The notes under the pieces were generated by a model. The model was not told where the DNA came from and did no database searches. It was given only the letters and a program-made list of their open reading frames with translations. Positions 6,689 to 7,628 of a DNA stretch of 7,628 nucleotides are shown piece after piece (position 1 is the first letter of the stretch; every line of letters starts with the position of its first letter). The translations under genes were made by a program, and so were the position numbers. The stretch is from Gammaproteobacteria bacterium. GTDB lineage: Bacteria; Pseudomonadota; Gammaproteobacteria; Halothiobacillales; Halothiobacillaceae. The stretch spans positions 1 to 7,628 of the forward strand of contig JARJMX020000139.1 of assembly GCA_029335925.2 (NCBI GenBank), written 5' to 3'.

Positions 6689-7190
6689 CCCATTCGGCGC
6701 GGCCGACAGCGTGGGTCCAGCGGCTGTAGGGGTGCTGGGCCAGAGAGATATTGTAGTAGCGCGGGTCATCGGAGACATCGGCACCAGCCCAGTCAGGCAC
6801 CTCGAACGGCTCATCGAGGCTGCTGAGTTCGATTTCGGCAACGATCAAACCCTCATTGTCCCCATGAAACTCATCCACTTCCCAGACATGTCTGCCGTTC
6901 GGGACCAGATAGCGGGTCTTGTCGATGATGGGGCCGCTTGTGAGGGTATCAAGCATTTCGTTGGCCTCATCCAGCGGAATGACATATTCGAATTCGTGCC
7001 GGTGGATGCCGAGAGTCACACTCTTGATGTTCAGGTAACCCTGCTTGCCATCGACCCGCACTCTCACCGAGGCTCGCCCGCAGTCCGGGGAGGCGGTGAG
7101 ATACCCCTGCCGCAGGCGGATCGAGCCGGTCGCCCGCGCACGCCAATCGTCATTGATCACCAGGAATTTGCGTTCGATCTCGAGTGCCAT
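6672..7190 (-). CDS. CYTH-domain protein, probable inorganic triphosphatase
   Basis: This 172-residue protein is a single CYTH (triphosphate tunnel metalloenzyme) domain. The diagnostic ExExK motif is at the start (E4, E6, K8 in LEIERKFLV). Further tunnel-lining charged residues of the family appear in order: RLRQGYL (25-31), R43 and R45, K56 in NIKS, E66 and E68, KTRY (91-94), WEVDEF (103-108), AEIEL (118-122) and DPRYYN near 142-147. Small bacterial members such as that of Nitrosomonas europaea hydrolyse inorganic tripolyphosphate using Mg or Mn; others are CyaB-type adenylate cyclases or thiamine triphosphatases, so the substrate here is inferred. No signal peptide is seen, so it should be cytoplasmic. 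The ATG at 7190 has AGAGGA at 7196-7201, 5 nt upstream, which settles the start over an in-frame upstream codon at 7232. It begins 14 bp after fabH and overlaps uvrC by 17 bp. Confidence 0.9.
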   Translation of the reverse strand: MALEIERKFLVINDDWRARATGSIRLRQGYLTASPDCGRASVRVRVDGKQGYLNIKSVTLGIHRHEFEYVIPLDEANEMLDTLTSGPIIDKTRYLVPNGRHVWEVDEFHGDNEGLIVAEIELSSLDEPFEVPDWAGADVSDDPRYYNISLAQHPYSRWTHAVGRAEWDERDY

Positions 7191-7204
7191 AGAAATCCTC
7201 TTTC

Positions 7205-7628
7205 TTAAAAGCGCACCAGGGCCGAACCCCAAGTGAACCCACCACCGAAAGCCTCGAGCAGTAGCATATCGCCACGACGGATGCGACCATCGCGCACCGC
7301 GACATCCAGCGCCAACGGTACCGAGGCTGCTGAGGTGTTGCCATGCTGGGCCACCGTCAGGACGACGCGCTCCATGGGCAGATCGAGCTTCTTGGCCGTG
7401 GCGGTGATGATGCGGATATTGGCCTGATGGGGCACCAGCCAGTCGATATCAGACTTCTCCAGGCCGGCCGCATCGAGGGTCTCGTCGACGATGCGGCCGA
7501 GGGTGTTGACCGCCATCTTAAACACCTCGTTACCCTTCATCTGGATAAAGGCGCGCCCCTCGCGGCAGAGAGCCGCGTTCTGTGAAACGCCACCTGGGAC
7601 AGTCAGTAGGCTATCGTAACGCCCATCC
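7205..7628 (-). CDS. fabH: Beta-ketoacyl-ACP synthase III (5' end cut by window edge)
   Basis: FabH condenses acetyl-CoA with malonyl-ACP to start type II fatty acid synthesis in the cytoplasm. The last 140 codons are present, about the C-terminal 45 percent of a roughly 317-residue protein. They include the catalytic histidine in VPHQANIRI (HQAN codons at 7418-7429), the catalytic asparagine in QHGNTSAAS (HGN codons at 7337-7345), and the C-terminal signature [17 protein letters not shown]. The active-site cysteine lies beyond the window. The frame is open from base 7627; the internal ATG at 7540 is not the real start. This part resembles E. coli FabH very closely. In most relatives fabH lies in a plsX-fabH-fabD-fabG-acpP cluster; here the next gene is a CYTH protein rather than fabD, so this may be a relocated or second fabH copy. 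Confidence 0.95.
   Translation of the reverse strand, partial: DGRYDSLLTVPGGVSQNAALCREGRAFIQMKGNEVFKMAVNTLGRIVDETLDAAGLEKSDIDWLVPHQANIRIITATAKKLDLPMERVVLTVAQHGNTSAASVPLALDVAVRDGRIRRGDMLLLEAFGGGFTWGSALVRF

Noticed and set aside
5930..6826. 298-codon plus-strand open frame opposite uvrC
   Set aside because: Shadow of uvrC and the CYTH gene; no recognisable family, no convincing ribosome site.
6689..6841. N-terminal extension of uvrC by 51 codons
   Set aside because: It overlaps the CYTH coding region, shows no UvrC-like sequence, and the ATG at 6688 gives the standard 610 residues.
7205..7540. Small 111-residue stand-alone protein starting at 7540
   Set aside because: The frame continues upstream to the window edge with clear FabH sequence, so the ATG is internal to fabH.
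1..7628. CRISPR array, insertion sequence, phage or defence genes
   Set aside because: No regularly spaced repeats, transposase, integrase or accessory genes were seen; coding density is filled by core genes.

Overview
This window is ordinary core-genome sequence from a GC-rich gammaproteobacterium. The best evidence is that RimP, NusA, IF2, UvrC, PgsA and FabH all read as close relatives of the E. coli proteins (for example the MNKEIL start of NusA, the RFGAFLDPVADK segment of PgsA and the exact 610-residue length of UvrC). The protein style recalls Chromatiales-like or sulfur-oxidising lineages, but the genus cannot be assigned from sequence alone. Every gene lies on the minus strand, so transcription runs from high to low coordinates.

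In transcription order, the right part carries the 3' half of fabH (7205-7628, cut by the window edge), a CYTH-family triphosphatase gene (6672-7190), uvrC (4856-6688) and pgsA (4263-4829). Spacings are 14 bp, a 17-bp overlap and 26 bp, so they look like one operon joining fatty-acid initiation, polyphosphate or triphosphate hydrolysis, nucleotide excision repair and phosphatidylglycerol synthesis. uvrC and pgsA lack good Shine-Dalgarno sequences and probably depend on translational coupling.

A 292-bp gap (3971-4262) separates this from the transcription-translation operon. From the pgsA side it holds a long-range inverted repeat flanking a C-rich, G-poor stretch (possible Rho-dependent termination), then a good sigma70-type promoter (-35 TTGACC, -10 TAAGAT, 17-bp spacer), then a structured leader of about 130 nt that contains an intrinsic terminator before rimP. 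This matches the known idea of an attenuated rimP leader in Gammaproteobacteria. No tRNA is present, although E. coli has tRNA genes beside both pgsA and rimP.

The left part is the conserved rimP (3452-3970), nusA (1954-3432), infB (1-1885, 3' end cut) operon: 30S maturation, transcription elongation and termination control, and translation initiation. The 68-bp nusA-infB gap has a 14-bp perfect palindrome and a competing hairpin. Since NusA stimulates intrinsic termination, the leader terminator offers a plausible autoregulatory loop, which is inference.

I found no mobile element, CRISPR array, phage gene or novel multi-gene system. The points worth a second look are regulatory: the rimP leader, the pgsA 3' flank, the nusA-infB gap, and the unusual gene order.
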